Source of the DNA: Meandrina meandrites
Taxonomy: Eukaryota; Cnidaria; Anthozoa; Scleractinia; Meandrinidae
Direction of reading: 5' to 3'
DNA length: 64,000 bases
Assembly: GCA_963693305.1 (NCBI GenBank)
Contig: OY855915.1
Location: 16,946,284 to 17,010,283 of the forward strand
The notes beneath the pieces are model-generated. The model saw only the letters and a program-made list of their open reading frames with translations, was not told where the DNA came from and ran no database searches. This document shows positions 1 to 12,239 of the stretch, piece after piece. Both the position numbers and the translations under genes were made by a program. Numbering within the stretch: position 1 is the stretch's first letter; every line of letters begins with the position of its first letter.

Positions 1-2460
1 AATAGGTTTTCCGTTGCCTCTCTTCTGTTATTTGCAAGAAGCGAGTTTCGAATTCTGTACGTAATTGACTAGGGAAAAAATCGTCGTATCGCAAACTTAA
101 AATGCAAGTTTGCAGACGTTAGTGTTTGTTTGCGATCAGAATTTCAAGACAGCTGTAGAGAATTCAGTCACTATTTGACAAACGGTCGACAACATCAGGG
201 TAGAACCAGTCAATCTCACCCAAACTAATCGGTGAAATAAACTTTTGCACCAGAGGTGATGTATAAAATCAAAGTAAAAAATCTGACACAATCGAAATAA
301 AAAATAGTTTTCTTTTTTTCACTGAAGGGACAGTAGTCCCGAAACATCAGGAAGTTTTAAACATGTAGCGCTAGATAACAAAAAGACAATATTCAACTGA
401 ATTTATATAAAGGCGCTACACAGTTTTTAATCCACATGTGGTTATGCGTTGTTTGTGGTTGCAGAAAGGATCTTTATTAAATATTTTTATCTTTTGTGCT
501 GGAATTTCGAACTCTTTGCCATCACCCTTAATATTTTCCTCTACTGACAACTTCCCCAGGTAAAGTTTCTTATAAATGCAAATATATGTCACGCGATTAG
601 TATTCGCTATTGGTATTAGATGTCGGCTTCGACTTCCTTTGTGGTCAATCACTATTTTGTTTTTGGTAATTACTAAAGCTTCCTTGGTAGTAAAAGCAAC
701 TGTATTTAAGAAAAAGAAAACGTTTTCCATGAGTTTTTAAAATTTTCCCAAATTTTGTAGGAGTGTTTCTAATATTAACTGGATTGCAAGGCGTTGGCTT
801 AGTCTCTTTTTAAGAAAATCAGTCATTATTTGACAAACAGGCTTCTAAAAGAAAGGAATTATAATTTGCACGGTCTCAAGCTTACGCAGTTTACACTCAT
901 AGCTATGTTTATTTTATCGTAACATAAGGATAATTTGCCGAATAGGAAGCCTTGCTTGATGCTGACCATAGCTGTTAGATCTCAAAAGTTATTCAAGCGT
1001 TGTTCAAAAAGAGTTCCTCTTGTCTCTCGCTCACGCAACCAATTTTTTGGAGGCAACTGTCATTACTGCACCTGTCTCTTTCTGTGTGGTATTTCCATAT
1101 TTCTTTTTTAGTGGGAACAGGTTATTGTTTTAATACGTAAGCTTTTCTTTACATCCTTAAACCTTTGTACACTTTAAAACTTTGTCCTCAAAGGATGTGT
1201 CGTAAATATTAACTTTCGAAAGGTGAAAAAGAAAGTCAATTGTATTTGCTTCTTCCGAAACGAGTTTTCTTGAACTTCTTGACGCGAGCGCTACTAAAAA
1301 AGGCGTTTGTATGTATAACAAACTTCCAGCGACTGCAGACGTTTTGTGAAAGTAAAAAAAATCTGAACTTCAAACACTTGTCCACTTCTTCTGGCGCGTT
1401 AGCTTTCGTATTATACTTCATAACTTCTTCAAGAATAGAAGGTAATAGTTCTTGATGAAAGAAATTAATGTGAATAGCAAAGTTAACTAACCTTTCGACG
1501 TTGACGACAAAGATTCCTTGATATGAAAGTTGAAGGAGACTTGTAAAGAAGAAAAGGAAAATATTGAGTGAGGTGCGGGATTGCGGAAAATTAATTCAGT
1601 GGATAAAAGAACGAGGCATATTACAAATGTGCTGTTTTGTTATTCTTTTGTTATTTAAAGAGATGCAAATGAGCATGACCTGTTTTTCTGCAATCCCGCA
1701 CCTTAGACAAAATATTATATATCTTGTAAAATAGGTCGATTCAAGGATCAAAATATGTCAAGACGTTAGAGAAAGCTGCATGTCGTTAAATGTTTGAATT
1801 TCAAGATTTTGAGTAAAAAGTGATAAACATACTTTTGCAGATTACTTTTAAAACTCAACACCCTATTCATTGATAACAAGATTTCAAAGTAAACACGAAT
1901 TCAGTCTAAGGTAATCCATTACTTCTTACCAATTTTCGATTCAGGAAATAAACTAGTCCGATTCTGGAGACTTTATTCCTTTTGATGTCTTTAATGATTG
2001 TTAAAAAACGGAACTCGAAATTAATGGACTGTTATCCGGCAGTGTTTACTCTTCATAGTTCTCATTAGCTTTCTCTTCTTCACATTTAATTTTCTGTCAA
2101 CTGACTGAAGTGTAATAAGATTCTCAATATTCCCGAGATCTGCCACCCGCTAAAAAGTCAGCTTAGCATAAAGAATCTGCAATGTTGTCCAAAAACAAAG
2201 AATTCCATGCGCAGTTTTCGTCTAGCGCATTAGTTTAATAAAAGTGAAAATGCTCAGCTGTGGAAAGACCACTATTTGTATAATTCTCTAAATAACCCGC
2301 TTGTTTATTTGTCTCTTTTGATGTGTCGAAATTAAGGCTGCGCTTACCCGCCTGGGTTTCTTTATCGTCCTTATGACGTTTTTGTTGACATTTAAATTTT
2401 TTGGTAAACAACCTACTGTTTGAAGTTTAAAAAAGATCTCAATATTCTCGCGATCTGCCA
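1..2460. repeat. Left unit of the tandem array (upstream flank of an unseen copy)
   Basis: Positions 1-1330 match 27422-28850 and 39434-41000. Positions 1480-2310 match 41090-41970. In A and B this sequence begins 354 and 351 bp upstream of the gene start, so another copy of the PAN gene is expected immediately left of the window. A minus-strand reading frame at 416-730 lies in the repeated module; equivalents at 27652-27888 and 39851-40087 stay open, but older copies near 5870-6050 are broken, so coding is doubtful. Confidence 0.7.
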
Positions 2461-2648
2461 GCAGCTAAAAAAATAAGCTTAGGACAGGAGCCATAATGGT
2501 AGGAGACCGTAAGCGCGAGATCTGGCCTTGTCCCTATGATATGGGTCAAAATTTCTATTTTTAGAACAAATCGTGTCATCCCGCGAGGCGCGCGCGCGTA
2601 CTGCAGCGAGGATTTCGCGAGGACGTCGCGCGGAGAAATATAAACAAA

Positions 2649-2946
2649 ATGGCGTCCAAAATAACCTCTGCAAGTGAAGTAAACACTGGCTTTCTTTCAT
2701 CAGTTTCTACTCCTAATTTACGTCAAGGTCTGCTTGAGCACTTCTTTGAATGTAGCCATGAAAGTGAGGATGATTCAAGTGATTCGGATGTCTGCAGTAG
2801 TATTTTTTTCGGACAAATCCAGTCGCGAAGACTCGTTAAACATGTCGTACGAGGAATCACACAGTGGTCAAGACAATTTTCTAAACGTTTCACAGCGCAG
2901 CGATATGGGCAACCAAAGAATACAGAATGACAGCAAAAAAGGATGA
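2649..2946 (+). pseudogene. Frameshifted N-terminal reading frame inside the 2.2-kb transposon
   Basis: The ATG sits in AAAATGGCGTCC just inside the left inverted repeat. The first part reads MASKITSASEVNTGFLSS and continues with an acidic serine-rich stretch (ESEDDSSDSD). At the T-run near 2803-2809 the plausible reading moves to another frame, which continues SDKSSREDSLNMSYEESHS and stops at 2944-2946. Similar composition on both sides of the run suggests one ancestral product broken by a homopolymer slip. I do not recognise the family; a transposase N-terminus is inferred from position only. Confidence 0.35.
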
Positions 2947-3144
2947 AAACATATTTTTGCCGAAATACAATTGTATACGCCATTTCGACCTTTTCTTGAT
3001 GCTTTGTTGTAAGTTACATGTGACTTTCATATCATATAAAATTACATATACATTGCAGAATGAAAATATTTTCATTTAAGTCACTTATCCGACTAATGCT
3101 GCTCCAAAATATTTCTTTTAGTATCCTGTATTATAATTCGCAGT

Positions 3145-3880
3145 GCAGCTGAAACATTGTTGAAAAGTGTGGAAAGATCGTTAACTTCCAGCAAAAGTTG
3201 TAAACAAATGAAGCAGAAGAGGATTCATTCTTTTTCGAATTAAAAAAATCTACCTATTTTTCTTCGTTTATTTTCAAGTATGAAAAAATGCAGCATATGT
3301 GCAAACGGCTTTATCTAGTTTCGTGTGTCTAGTCTCGATGAAACCGATTCGACTTTGGCTCGCCAAAATAGCTACCTTTCGTCTTCAATTTTGGAGCGCT
3401 TTGAAAACGCTCTTGTTACAGTAAATTATTCACACTACCCGCATTCTCAAGATTATTTAGCACCTGGAAATAAACATGCCGCGGTTAAAATTGCGGCTGA
3501 GCTTTGTATTCATTCATTTTATTTAGCAATGAATGTGGTAAGTGGCGTGCCATGTTCAATTCCAGGTGCTAAATAATCTTGAGAATGCGGCAAGTTTGAA
3601 TAATTTACTGTTACCCGAGGGTTTTCAAATGGAAGACGCGGAGTAGCTATCTTGGCAAGCAAAATTCGACGCATTTCATCGAGACTAGACTCACGAAAGT
3701 AGACAAAGCCGTTTGCATATAAACTGTATTTTCTCATACTTAAAAATATAAGAAAAAAAAATCCGTATATTTTTTTAATTCTAATTTCCGCACCGTAAAC
3801 CTCTTCCTCCTCATTTGTTTACAACTTTTGCTAGGAGTTTCCGATCTTTCCATACTTTTCAGCAACGTTTAAGTTGGCAT
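3145..3880. repeat. Large foldback (arms about 320 bp, loop about 85 bp)
   Basis: The left arm 3145-3475 and right arm 3560-3880 are inverted copies with scattered differences; the core ATTCTCAAGATTATTTAGCA is exact. Each arm read outward-in gives a peptide ending VNYS..PHSQDYLAPG, so the arms derive from the same sequence, possibly a duplicated coding piece. It is nested in the 2.2-kb transposon. Confidence 0.75.
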
Positions 3881-4705
3881 TAAGCTTTCAAATAATCTAT
3901 GGGATCTTAGCATAGCTTGAACGTTGTTGTAGCTCCCAATTATACACGAGCATAATATTTTGAAGCGAAAGTTCAACAGTCAACTGTGCAACAATTTCTA
4001 CTCAGCCGATTTCGTTGAAACTTGCTCACACTAAAAATTGGATAATTTGAACTTGTTAACTTTGATAAGAAAAAATCTATCGTCCCGTTTAGAAAATATT
4101 CGCGTTTTTTTTTTTCATAAATATATTTTTTCAAAAGCGCTAATATCTCGTGATCGTTTGCCTTGTTTGCTCTTTATTTTAAAGCTTTATAAAATTTGAA
4201 CATGTGTTTTTTTCGATTGCTAAAAATCAGAAAAATCGGGTGAGGTTTACATGCCCAAAGCTTGATTTAGAAAAGAGCACCTCCGTTCCCCAGAAATAGC
4301 CGCGGGCCATCTTAACCAAAGTACAATCCAAATGTAAACAAGTCATGGTGAATTATCTTACTGAGAAAACTTCTCTAGATTAGTCCTGTGCTTAACTGAC
4401 AAAAAATCCAGGAGATGAATTTAGCACGATACGGAAGCTGCACAGCCTAATCCGTACAAAATTTATGGTTCACAGAACAACTGATTTATTTTTCGTTCTC
4501 AAGTCAAGTCGTTCTCTCAGAGTCTTTTGCGGCAGATTTACCCGCGAATCACATGATACTAGTCACGCAACTCCGGCAACATCGACGCGAGAACCCACGC
4601 ATCCGCGCGTGTCTGCCTGTTCTAAAAATATAAAAATTGTCTCGTATCATAGGGTGCGTGGATGTCGCGCTTACGGTCTCCTACCATTATGGCTCCTGCT
4701 TAGGA

Positions 4706-6080
4706 GAAAGAATCTGTAATGTGGTCAAAAACTACGAATTCCAAGCGCAATTTCCATCTAGCTCATTAGCTCTAATACAAGTGAAAATCCTCAGCTGTGG
4801 AAAGACCACTAATCTAAAATTGTCTAAATATGCTTCATTTATCTTACCTCATTCTTTAAGTAGAAATACCAGAGGTCCTTTGTGTTGAGATCTGAGAAAT
4901 ATGCTTCACAAAGTGACCTTAAAATCACTGCGCTGCTATGCAAATTCGTATTGGCTTTGTTTCGTCATTTATTATTCCATCTGCACTCTTATCCGTCTTT
5001 ATTTTACATACCATTGCTTTCAGGCCAATGTGAAAGTAGAAACGGTTTCGATAAGTTTCGTTGTTGTTGATTTCGTACAGTAAAATATCAGTTTTGGAGA
5101 TAAAACCCCCCAAAAATTTAAACCAAGTTATCGAATGTCGACCCACTTTTAATGGCCCAATTATTCACCTTAAAATTCTAGAGAAAAATATATGCTCTTT
5201 TCTATAATCTTTCTGAAGCAGAAGTATAAGAGGTACGATAGTGGCTATTTCAGAGTTGAAGTCTGACTGAATACCTTCACAAACTGATCGCAAAATAAGT
5301 GTACTGGCACTGCTGTTTTGGCATGATTTTGAGAGGCTCATGTTTTTGCGTTTATTCTTTTCGATTAACATATTCCATTCAGTGGAATGGAGAAAAATGC
5401 CCTGGTTTCTTTCTTTATCTTATTTTATAGACACATTAGGTGTTAGGCGCCAGGACCAACTCTAAATTTATTAAAAAGTGATCAGACTGCAGAATAAAGT
5501 TGAAGTTGAAAACAGTTTTTGTTTTTCTGTTAAATACATTAAATGAGATCACTGTTTTTAAGAAGTCACTGGGGGAATGACGCGACTATGGAAAGCACAG
5601 CACTCAGCCAAATCAGCTAACGGTCCGAAATTGTATGAGAAAAGTGGCTTGTGTGTAAACTTTCCTAGTAGATGATATTAATTTTACTTTACTGAAAATG
5701 CAAATCGCGTCTTTAGGCGCATGTAATTAAATCACTTTAGAACGTGGTTATGGAGGTTGTCTGAAGAGAAATTAACTTCAGGACCAGAGGCAACTTTTTA
5801 AATAAGTAGTTATTCGAAGTTTGCAGTTGAAGAATTAATTATTTATAATCATTTATAATCATGTATAATGCTTTTCTCTACAGACAACTGCCCCCAGGAA
5901 AACTTTCTTTCAAATGTAAATACATGAAACAAGGTTGTAATTATTTGTTATTAGTAATTTTATAATCGGTCTTAGGCTTCCCTTGTGATCGATCATTGTT
6001 TTGTTTTGGTAATTACCAAAGTTTGCTTAGTGGTAATAAATCAACTCCCATAAGTTATTAATAAGGTAGCAAGACGTTGA
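4706..6080. repeat. Diverged copies of intergenic modules
   Basis: 4710-4810 resembles 2165-2270 and 41840-41940. 5460-5560 resembles 8340-8400 and 30600-30660. 5860-6050 resembles 530-700, 27770-27930 and 39970-40130. This suggests that the spacer expanded by older, smaller duplications before the 12-kb duplication. No gene seen. Confidence 0.55.
4848..4891 (-). other. Exon-like module copy 1
   Basis: On the minus strand, TTTCTCAG| precedes and |GTAAGA follows a 44-nt segment containing CTCAACACAAAGGACCT. It belongs to a recurrent family (see 8111-8175, 30397-30463, 43651-43717 and 42006-42037). Coding or noncoding status unknown. Confidence 0.3.
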
Positions 6081-6084
6081 TTTC

Positions 6085-6985
6085 GTCTCCTTGACCGCAC
6101 GGGCTTCTCAAACTATGGTATTATGGTACTGTTTCAAGATTAAGCAATTTACACGCATCGTTTTCGATTTTATGGTATATAAGCCAACGGCGATTCTCGT
6201 TGGAAGTATAACTTCTGAGATAAAACTCTGAAATCTCATTTATTATTAATGGCGTTTTTCAAACGTAGTTTGTTTCATCTTCCTGTCACGTGATTTGAAA
6301 GCATCTTTTATCATCGTATGCACCCGGCGTTCCTGTTTTTATTAAAATTTTACCTAATGTTTTGTGGAAAGACACTATTATTTCAATTCCTCTGACATTA
6401 TGTACATTTTTAAGAACACTTAAGAACAGATTAACGATGTACATGTATTCAGATATAAGTTACTCAGTTTCTCTGAGGCTTGCCCTTGGTTTAGTCGCCT
6501 CGGTTCTGAAACAGGGGAATTCTAGTTTGCATGGTCTCGAGCTTATGCAATTTTTACTCATACTTTTGGATTTTATCATAAGCCAACGGTGATTTCAGTG
6601 CCTTACGTTATACTGAGTATAAAGGAGTTCGTTTCATCTTCCTCTCAGGTAACACTTTTGTAGGTAATCTTTTTGATTAAATGCAGGCCGAGCGTTTCTT
6701 ATTTACCCTTTTGCCTAATGTTTTGAAGTAAAAGTTTATTTGACTTTTTACACCTTAACACGGTAAAGAGCGATTGAAATGAATGATGTATATGTATACA
6801 GGTATTAATTACTCAGTTGCAAGGAGGAGCGAGGAGTTGGTTTGCTCAATTTGTAGCCATTACTTGACAAACGGGCTTTTGATACAGAGGAATATACGGT
6901 CTCGAGGTGATGCAGTTTATACCCAGGTCAAATTTTGTATTTTCTCGCAAGCCAACTCTAATTAGCAGAATTCGAAACCTTACTT
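6085..6985. repeat. Three diverged tandem copies of a roughly 400-bp module
   Basis: The string pattern 'gggcttct.aaac...ggtctcgagctta.gcaatttacac...cgataagccaacgg' recurs near 6095, 6500 and 6865, and in younger form near 835, 28110 and 40270. No coding potential seen. Confidence 0.5.
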
Positions 6986-7077
6986 GATACAAACTGTAAA
7001 TTCATAACTTATTAATTAAGGAGTTTGTTTCATCTTCCTGTCTCTTATCCAGCCAAGCAGATCAAACTCAACGTATC

Positions 7078-7660
7078 CAATCGAACGAATGTTGTTAAAT
7101 AAAGCTGCCACTGAATATCTGACATGTTTTACAAACGCCCGTTTTTAGGAACACCCGTGTCTCTATTATGTAGTTTTTTTCGCACTTGTTTTGGCGAAAA
7201 GAGATTATTATTTGAACACATGAGGTATTTACATTAAGAAACACGTAAACGTATACTCTGAAACCTTTTAAAACGATAGTATGTAACAAAAATAGCAAAT
7301 GTTAACGGGAAGGTCGAAAGCCGTTTAAAGGATATGTCGCAATATATATTTTCCCCTTACGAGAGACGCCAAAGAAAATAAAATAAAGGTCGATTGCACT
7401 CTGTAGAGTGGACCATAGGCATGTAAATATTTATTCAATTGCATTGTTTTATTGTTTTGCCTGTTGTGAAAATAAAACCCTCACGAAAATTCTTGCCAAG
7501 CAAAGACTCTGGACAGAAATGAGCTTCCTCCCAAACCTCATAAACAACTTATTCGAAATCCTTGGACTGCGTGGGTTCTTTTAAAAACGGACATTTGTAA
7601 ATCATGTTATATTAGGTGTCCAGAAGCAGTTTTATTTAACAACATTCGTTCGACTGCAAA
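7078..7660. mobile_element. Foldback element with about 85-bp inverted arms
   Basis: 7078-7165 (CGAACGAATGTTGTTAAATA...) is repeated inverted at 7575-7660. No target duplication was found. The right arm also reads on the plus strand as part of an open frame (about 7480-7686) containing LLKTDICKSCYIRCPEAVLF and NPWTAWV, with no ATG. This may be a captured exon fragment; family not recognised. Confidence 0.55.
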
Positions 7661-7699
7661 CTTTTTTTGCGTCTGGTCTTCTTGACTGGATTCAAACTA

Positions 7700-9085
7700 T
7701 ACCCTGCTCTTCAGCTTGGCATTTAATAAATACATGTATCGAAATGTAATCTTTAGGGAAGAAAGAAAGATCTTTCCACTACAGCTGTCGATATTTCTTC
7801 CTACGGGCGTGCGTATGTTTTGTACGCTTGATGCCAGTGTATGAGTGGCTTGACCGTTCAGTGCTGGCTCTCAGCTATAGAAACAGTGAAGATTTTATAA
7901 TTGCTTAATTTTTAGTTTTTTTTCGGTGGAATAAAAATTCAGCTTAGCAGGTGTGGTCTCAAGCAACGAGCTACTCAAACTCTCAAACGGCGCAATTTTC
8001 ATTGCCTGGCTTACGTGCGTGAGATTTGATGTAAGTAAGAAGTGTTCAGCTATGGAAAGATGCCTTCTTGCAGAATTTTCAATCAAATGCAGCTTTATAA
8101 AATGATTTACCTTATTTCCGAGGCAGGAATTAATAGGGACTGATAGCCGAGGTCCTCTTTGATCTGTGTTGAAGTCTGAAAAACAAGTTAACAAAGCGAC
8201 TTACAATTAGCGTACCGCTACCCTCCACCTTTTCGTCGTCATCGTTATTGGCTCTCTTTTGTCTTTTAATTCTCTTTTAATGGATCCGTTTTCCTTTTTA
8301 TTATTTATTGTTATCTTAGCATTTCAATTTATTAAAAATTGTGATCGGACTGCAGAATTTAGATGAAGTTGAAAACAGGTTTTGTTTTTCTGTTGCACTA
8401 AAAATAGGGCCATTGTCTAGAAAAGAAATGAAGATGACGCGGCTTTGGAAAACACATCACTCAGCCAAATTAGCTAGCAGTCCGATTTTGTATGAGAAAG
8501 TTGCTTGTTTGTAAACTTGATTCCTAGTAGATGGTATTTAAAACACTGAAAAATCAAATCGTATCTAAATTTTACAAGCATCCAAATCGCTTTTAAGCAT
8601 GGTTATGGGTTTGGAGGTATAATATGCAATAAAAGGTTTTAGGCCAGATGCAATTTATGAAATGCAAATAATTTTTTTTTGTACTTACTCGTTGTTTACA
8701 GTTGAAGAAAGAATCATTTTGAATCGAATTTTGAACGTGTTGCCATCCTCAATGTTTTTCACTACTAACAAATGCCCCCGGCGAATTTTATGTAAAATGC
8801 AAATACATGTTACACGAATATAATTATCTGTTGTTACAAATCTTGTAACTGGACGTCGACTTCAATTGTGGCCGGTCATTGCTTTGTTACCAGGACTTCG
8901 ATTTCACGAGGGTTTTTATACATGGAATTTGACAGAAACTCTAAAACCGTTTTCCACTGCATTTGCTTTTAAGAAGTTATTTTTTCGGTTTCAAGGCCAT
9001 GGTGTCGTCCATAAGCTATTCATTTTTGTATTATTTGACAAACCATCTTCTGAAACAAAGAAATTCTCCTTTGTTTACTCTTAGT
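7700..9085. repeat. Old copy of spacer modules
   Basis: Segments resemble 5440-6050 and 30360-30660 in order. The minus-strand frame at 7895-8194 runs through the exon-like module but has no other support. Confidence 0.4.
8111..8175 (-). other. Exon-like module copy 2
   Basis: A 65-nt segment is bounded on the minus strand by TTTTTCAG| and |GTAAATC. One frame reads FNTDQRGPRLSVPINSCLGN. This is the copy with the best-preserved splice signals. Confidence 0.35.
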
Positions 9086-11260
9086 AATCTTAAGAGTGAG
9101 TCCACATGAGAACCATGCAAGCGAGTCTACAGTGCACCTCACCGATTTCCCTCAAATTTGGCACACTTGTGTAACTTCACTAGTACATCAACCAGGTGCA
9201 ACAGTTTGGTTCAATTGTCTATTGTTTTGGAGAAATGTCAATCAAACTGTCAGACAGTGGAAAGTGTTCAAATTTGAGGTTAAAATATACAGCATGTTTG
9301 ATCACCTGCCACAAGTTTAATATGAGAAGAAATTAAGTGAAATTTCTACACAGGACAGTCCTAACCCTTAACAATAGAAAGACGTTAACTTAACTTGTGT
9401 CACTTATTTCGTTTGGCTATAGACAAAATTTTAATTCTCCCTATTCAATTCATGTCAATACGATGGGGTCTCAAAAGCCGTTGTTTGTAGAGATGCGGCG
9501 TTTCTTAAATCGAATTTAAAACTATCTATAGATTGTCAAGGGAATGATAATTCTGTTTATAAAGTAAAAACTCTGTAAAGTTAAGAGGAATGACAGGTTT
9601 GCATTCAACAAAATACCGTTTACTCCGTGGCGATATGCAAATGAGCTCAACACGGAAATCGTGATAACTTAGTGTTCATAAACAATTTACTAAATGGAAT
9701 GTTGCTTAAAGAAGCAAGACATAGTTTTGTAAGAAAATATTTAAATTGTTAGAAGTTTTAACTTCTAAAAGCCGTTAGCTGGTAGTATTGAACACAACAA
9801 ATTATATTGAAACGAATACAAATTCATACCGGCCCGTTGGTCGTGCCGCACCAAGGTGACTGCTTTCCCACAAGCAAGCATCGTAGAATTAAGAAGTCAT
9901 TCCTTAAAGGGAGTTTGGCGAAGTCCACTTGGTGTTTAAACTTCATTCTGTGGTATGTCCACAGCCACAGTTATCATGCTGAACTGATGTTATCAAAACA
10001 CGTTGGCAGCGTCACATCAAAGATCCACCGTCGTGAGAACCGGCTTATTTTAGTATGCGGTCCCGTACTTTTGCTCACATATAAAAAATATTTTCCTATC
10101 GCAAAGTTATTTCCATCCGGTCGAAACCAGCGGCATAAGTGGTTTTTGGTGCTGTCGTTTTACGAACATCGTAATAGTTGATTGCGTGACAGTCGAATTG
10201 TGGCATCAGCGGTATTTTGTTCGTCTCGAATTTCTTGTCTCAAATTTCACTTCGAATCAGATCATATTGCGATCGCCTTGACTTCGTTTAAATACTCGTA
10301 TAGAGGTTATTCCAAGAAAAAGTGCGATGTATCTAGTCATAACAAAGACAACGCGACAACGCTTGTACCGTTGAAGAACTGCACAAAAAATAAAACCACA
10401 TCCGTGGGTGTTGAAATGGAGTAGAAACTTTGCCTTTTCAGAATTGGTTTATTTGACGAGGAGTACGATTATTTTACCATTTCTTCCCTTCACAAAGATG
10501 ATTTCGGCTTTGGATGGCGGCCGAGCAAAGCATGCAAACATCCTATGACAATATTGTATCTTTTCACTGAGAACTTCGTCCCCAGTGGGGGCGCAAGAGG
10601 GTGTAGGGTGTGTTGCATTTGTAGGGTGTGTTGCGTGCAAGAGAAAATATATTGCGAGGGGTGAGGGACCGGGGGATGGTAACAAGGCTTTGAAAGACCT
10701 TTCGTCTGGTATTTGTGGTTTTCAGATCCACGTTATGTGGCGACTTAAAACAGGACACCTACCAATCCTACCCACGTTCTTCACGTTATAATGAAACTCC
10801 GTTTGGAACAAATGATTAGTTATGCTCAATGTTCTTTAGGACGTTAATATCTTGAAACTAAATGACAGTGAATTCATGTCACCACAACATTGCTCCGAAG
10901 CCCCCTCGCGTTCAAAGTGGCAGGTGGCTGGAGATGTCTGACAAACAGCAGATCACGTGACTCAATAAAGGTTGGTAGAGTAACATCCGTTCCAGTTTGG
11001 CGTTCGTTATCCACTTTAATTTCCCTCATTCGTAGCTATCCTTGTTAATTTACGGTTTATTACTACTTCTTCGTACAACTTCTGAGTCTTCCTTCAATTT
11101 ATATATAAGCTCTTTGTTTTAAAATTTCCATATAACACGTTGATCTGCAATATGACGTGTCTCATAAGTGGAGCTAGCTATATACAGTATATAGAGAGGA
11201 GGTGGTAAAAGTAATGGTTTGGAATCATTCGCGTGATTGACGACCGCGCCGCGTTTGTCC
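9086..11260. other. No supported gene
   Basis: Frames of 124 and 80 codons follow each other on the plus strand (9807-10181, 10182-10424), but they lack a recognisable domain, splice context or a paralogue. A G-rich stretch lies at 10580-10680. Nothing else noted. Confidence 0.4.
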
Positions 11261-11334
11261 GATTTGTTTGATCACTCCCAGTGGCGGATCCAAGGGAGGG
11301 GATCGGAGCCCTCCACCCTTCTTTCTCGGGCTTA

Positions 11335-11520
11335 GCTCATTTTCTGTTAACTGCCAAAATTATCTTAGCTGTAAAATATTTTTCGTCGACCATTTCTTGA
11401 ATAATAAAACAATTATCCTGCTTAATCCTGATTTTAGCCAACTCGGCCTACGGCCTCGTCGGCTAAGTTTATTCGATATTCTGCCCGGTTTCGTAAGATA
11501 ATTGTTAAATATGCGTAGCA
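11335..11520. repeat. Dispersed palindromic repeat, copy 1
   Basis: The stretch GTAAAATATTTTTCGTCGAC, then AATAATAAAACAATTATCCTGC, then a palindrome (AGCCAACTCGGCCTACGGCC and onward) recurs, more diverged, at 12240-12350. This is typical of a short inverted-repeat transposon fragment. Confidence 0.5.
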
Positions 11521-12239
11521 GTAGTTGGGCGGGGGGGGAGGAGGTCTGGGACAGAATAACGATGCTCTCATTAATTGAAACGCAATCAATTCACGTCCAG
11601 CGGTTTTTCGACAGTGTGGCAGCAAGCCATATTTTCCCGCGAAATGGGAACTAGAGCAACCAGGGCAGCGATATCGTAGTTGCATTCAGTGTTTGTTAAG
11701 CGGTCAGAACTATCTACGCTGAAAAAATAAACGCATGGTTTAAGTCCGAAAACATTCGTCGTCGTCGGGTAGTTAACTGCAAATAAATGATCCACGATTT
11801 ATCTGAACCCACGTGGACCTCACCAGTGGCGTAAAACAAAGAAAGTCCAAGACAACAAAGAGTCATGAAACAATCGAGCAGGAAAACAATAGCTTCAAAA
11901 CAAAGAAAAAATTCACAGGTTCTTATGTCGAGGTAAGCCTGCACGTTGAAATTTCGATCGCCACATCTTCACACATCTTCATTTCCATTACCGTCGGGAT
12001 TCAATTTTACAACAACCACTCCATGTTAACAAAAATTTTCTCCCGCTTTAAGGATACAACTGAGAAATCTTCTTTGACTGCTATAAAAAAAAGGAATAGT
12101 ATCGACCTCTTTCTTGCTGAGATTATTTTGGCGAGCTCAAAATGAGAAGATCTGCTCATGCGCCTTTGATGATTGTTTTGCAGGTTGTAAGGACATCGTT
12201 CAAGCGCCGTATTTGCATAACCATGCACGTTATTTCTAG

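Larger units (their letters stand above)
2485..4698. mobile_element. DNA transposon with 34-bp perfect terminal inverted repeats, 2.2 kb
   Basis: The ends begin CAGGAGCCATAATGGTAGG and are identical for 34 bp in inverted orientation (2485-2518 and 4665-4698); weaker inverted similarity runs about 120 bp further in. Both sides are flanked by CTTAGGA (2478-2484 and 4699-4705), a 7-bp target duplication. Paralogous host sequence without the insert is present at about 2130-2210 and 41790-41870, where CTTAGCATAAAGAATCTG is continuous. The superfamily is unclear: the 7-bp duplication and CAG ends fit P-like, Dada-like or aberrant hAT elements. A broken reading frame lies at 2649-2946 and a large foldback at 3145-3880. 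The size and broken frame suggest a non-autonomous copy. Confidence 0.85.

Noticed and set aside
9807..10424. Two consecutive plus-strand frames of 124 and 80 codons
   Set aside because: No domain, splice context, codon regularity or paralogue; overlapping stops in other frames are as expected by chance in this region.
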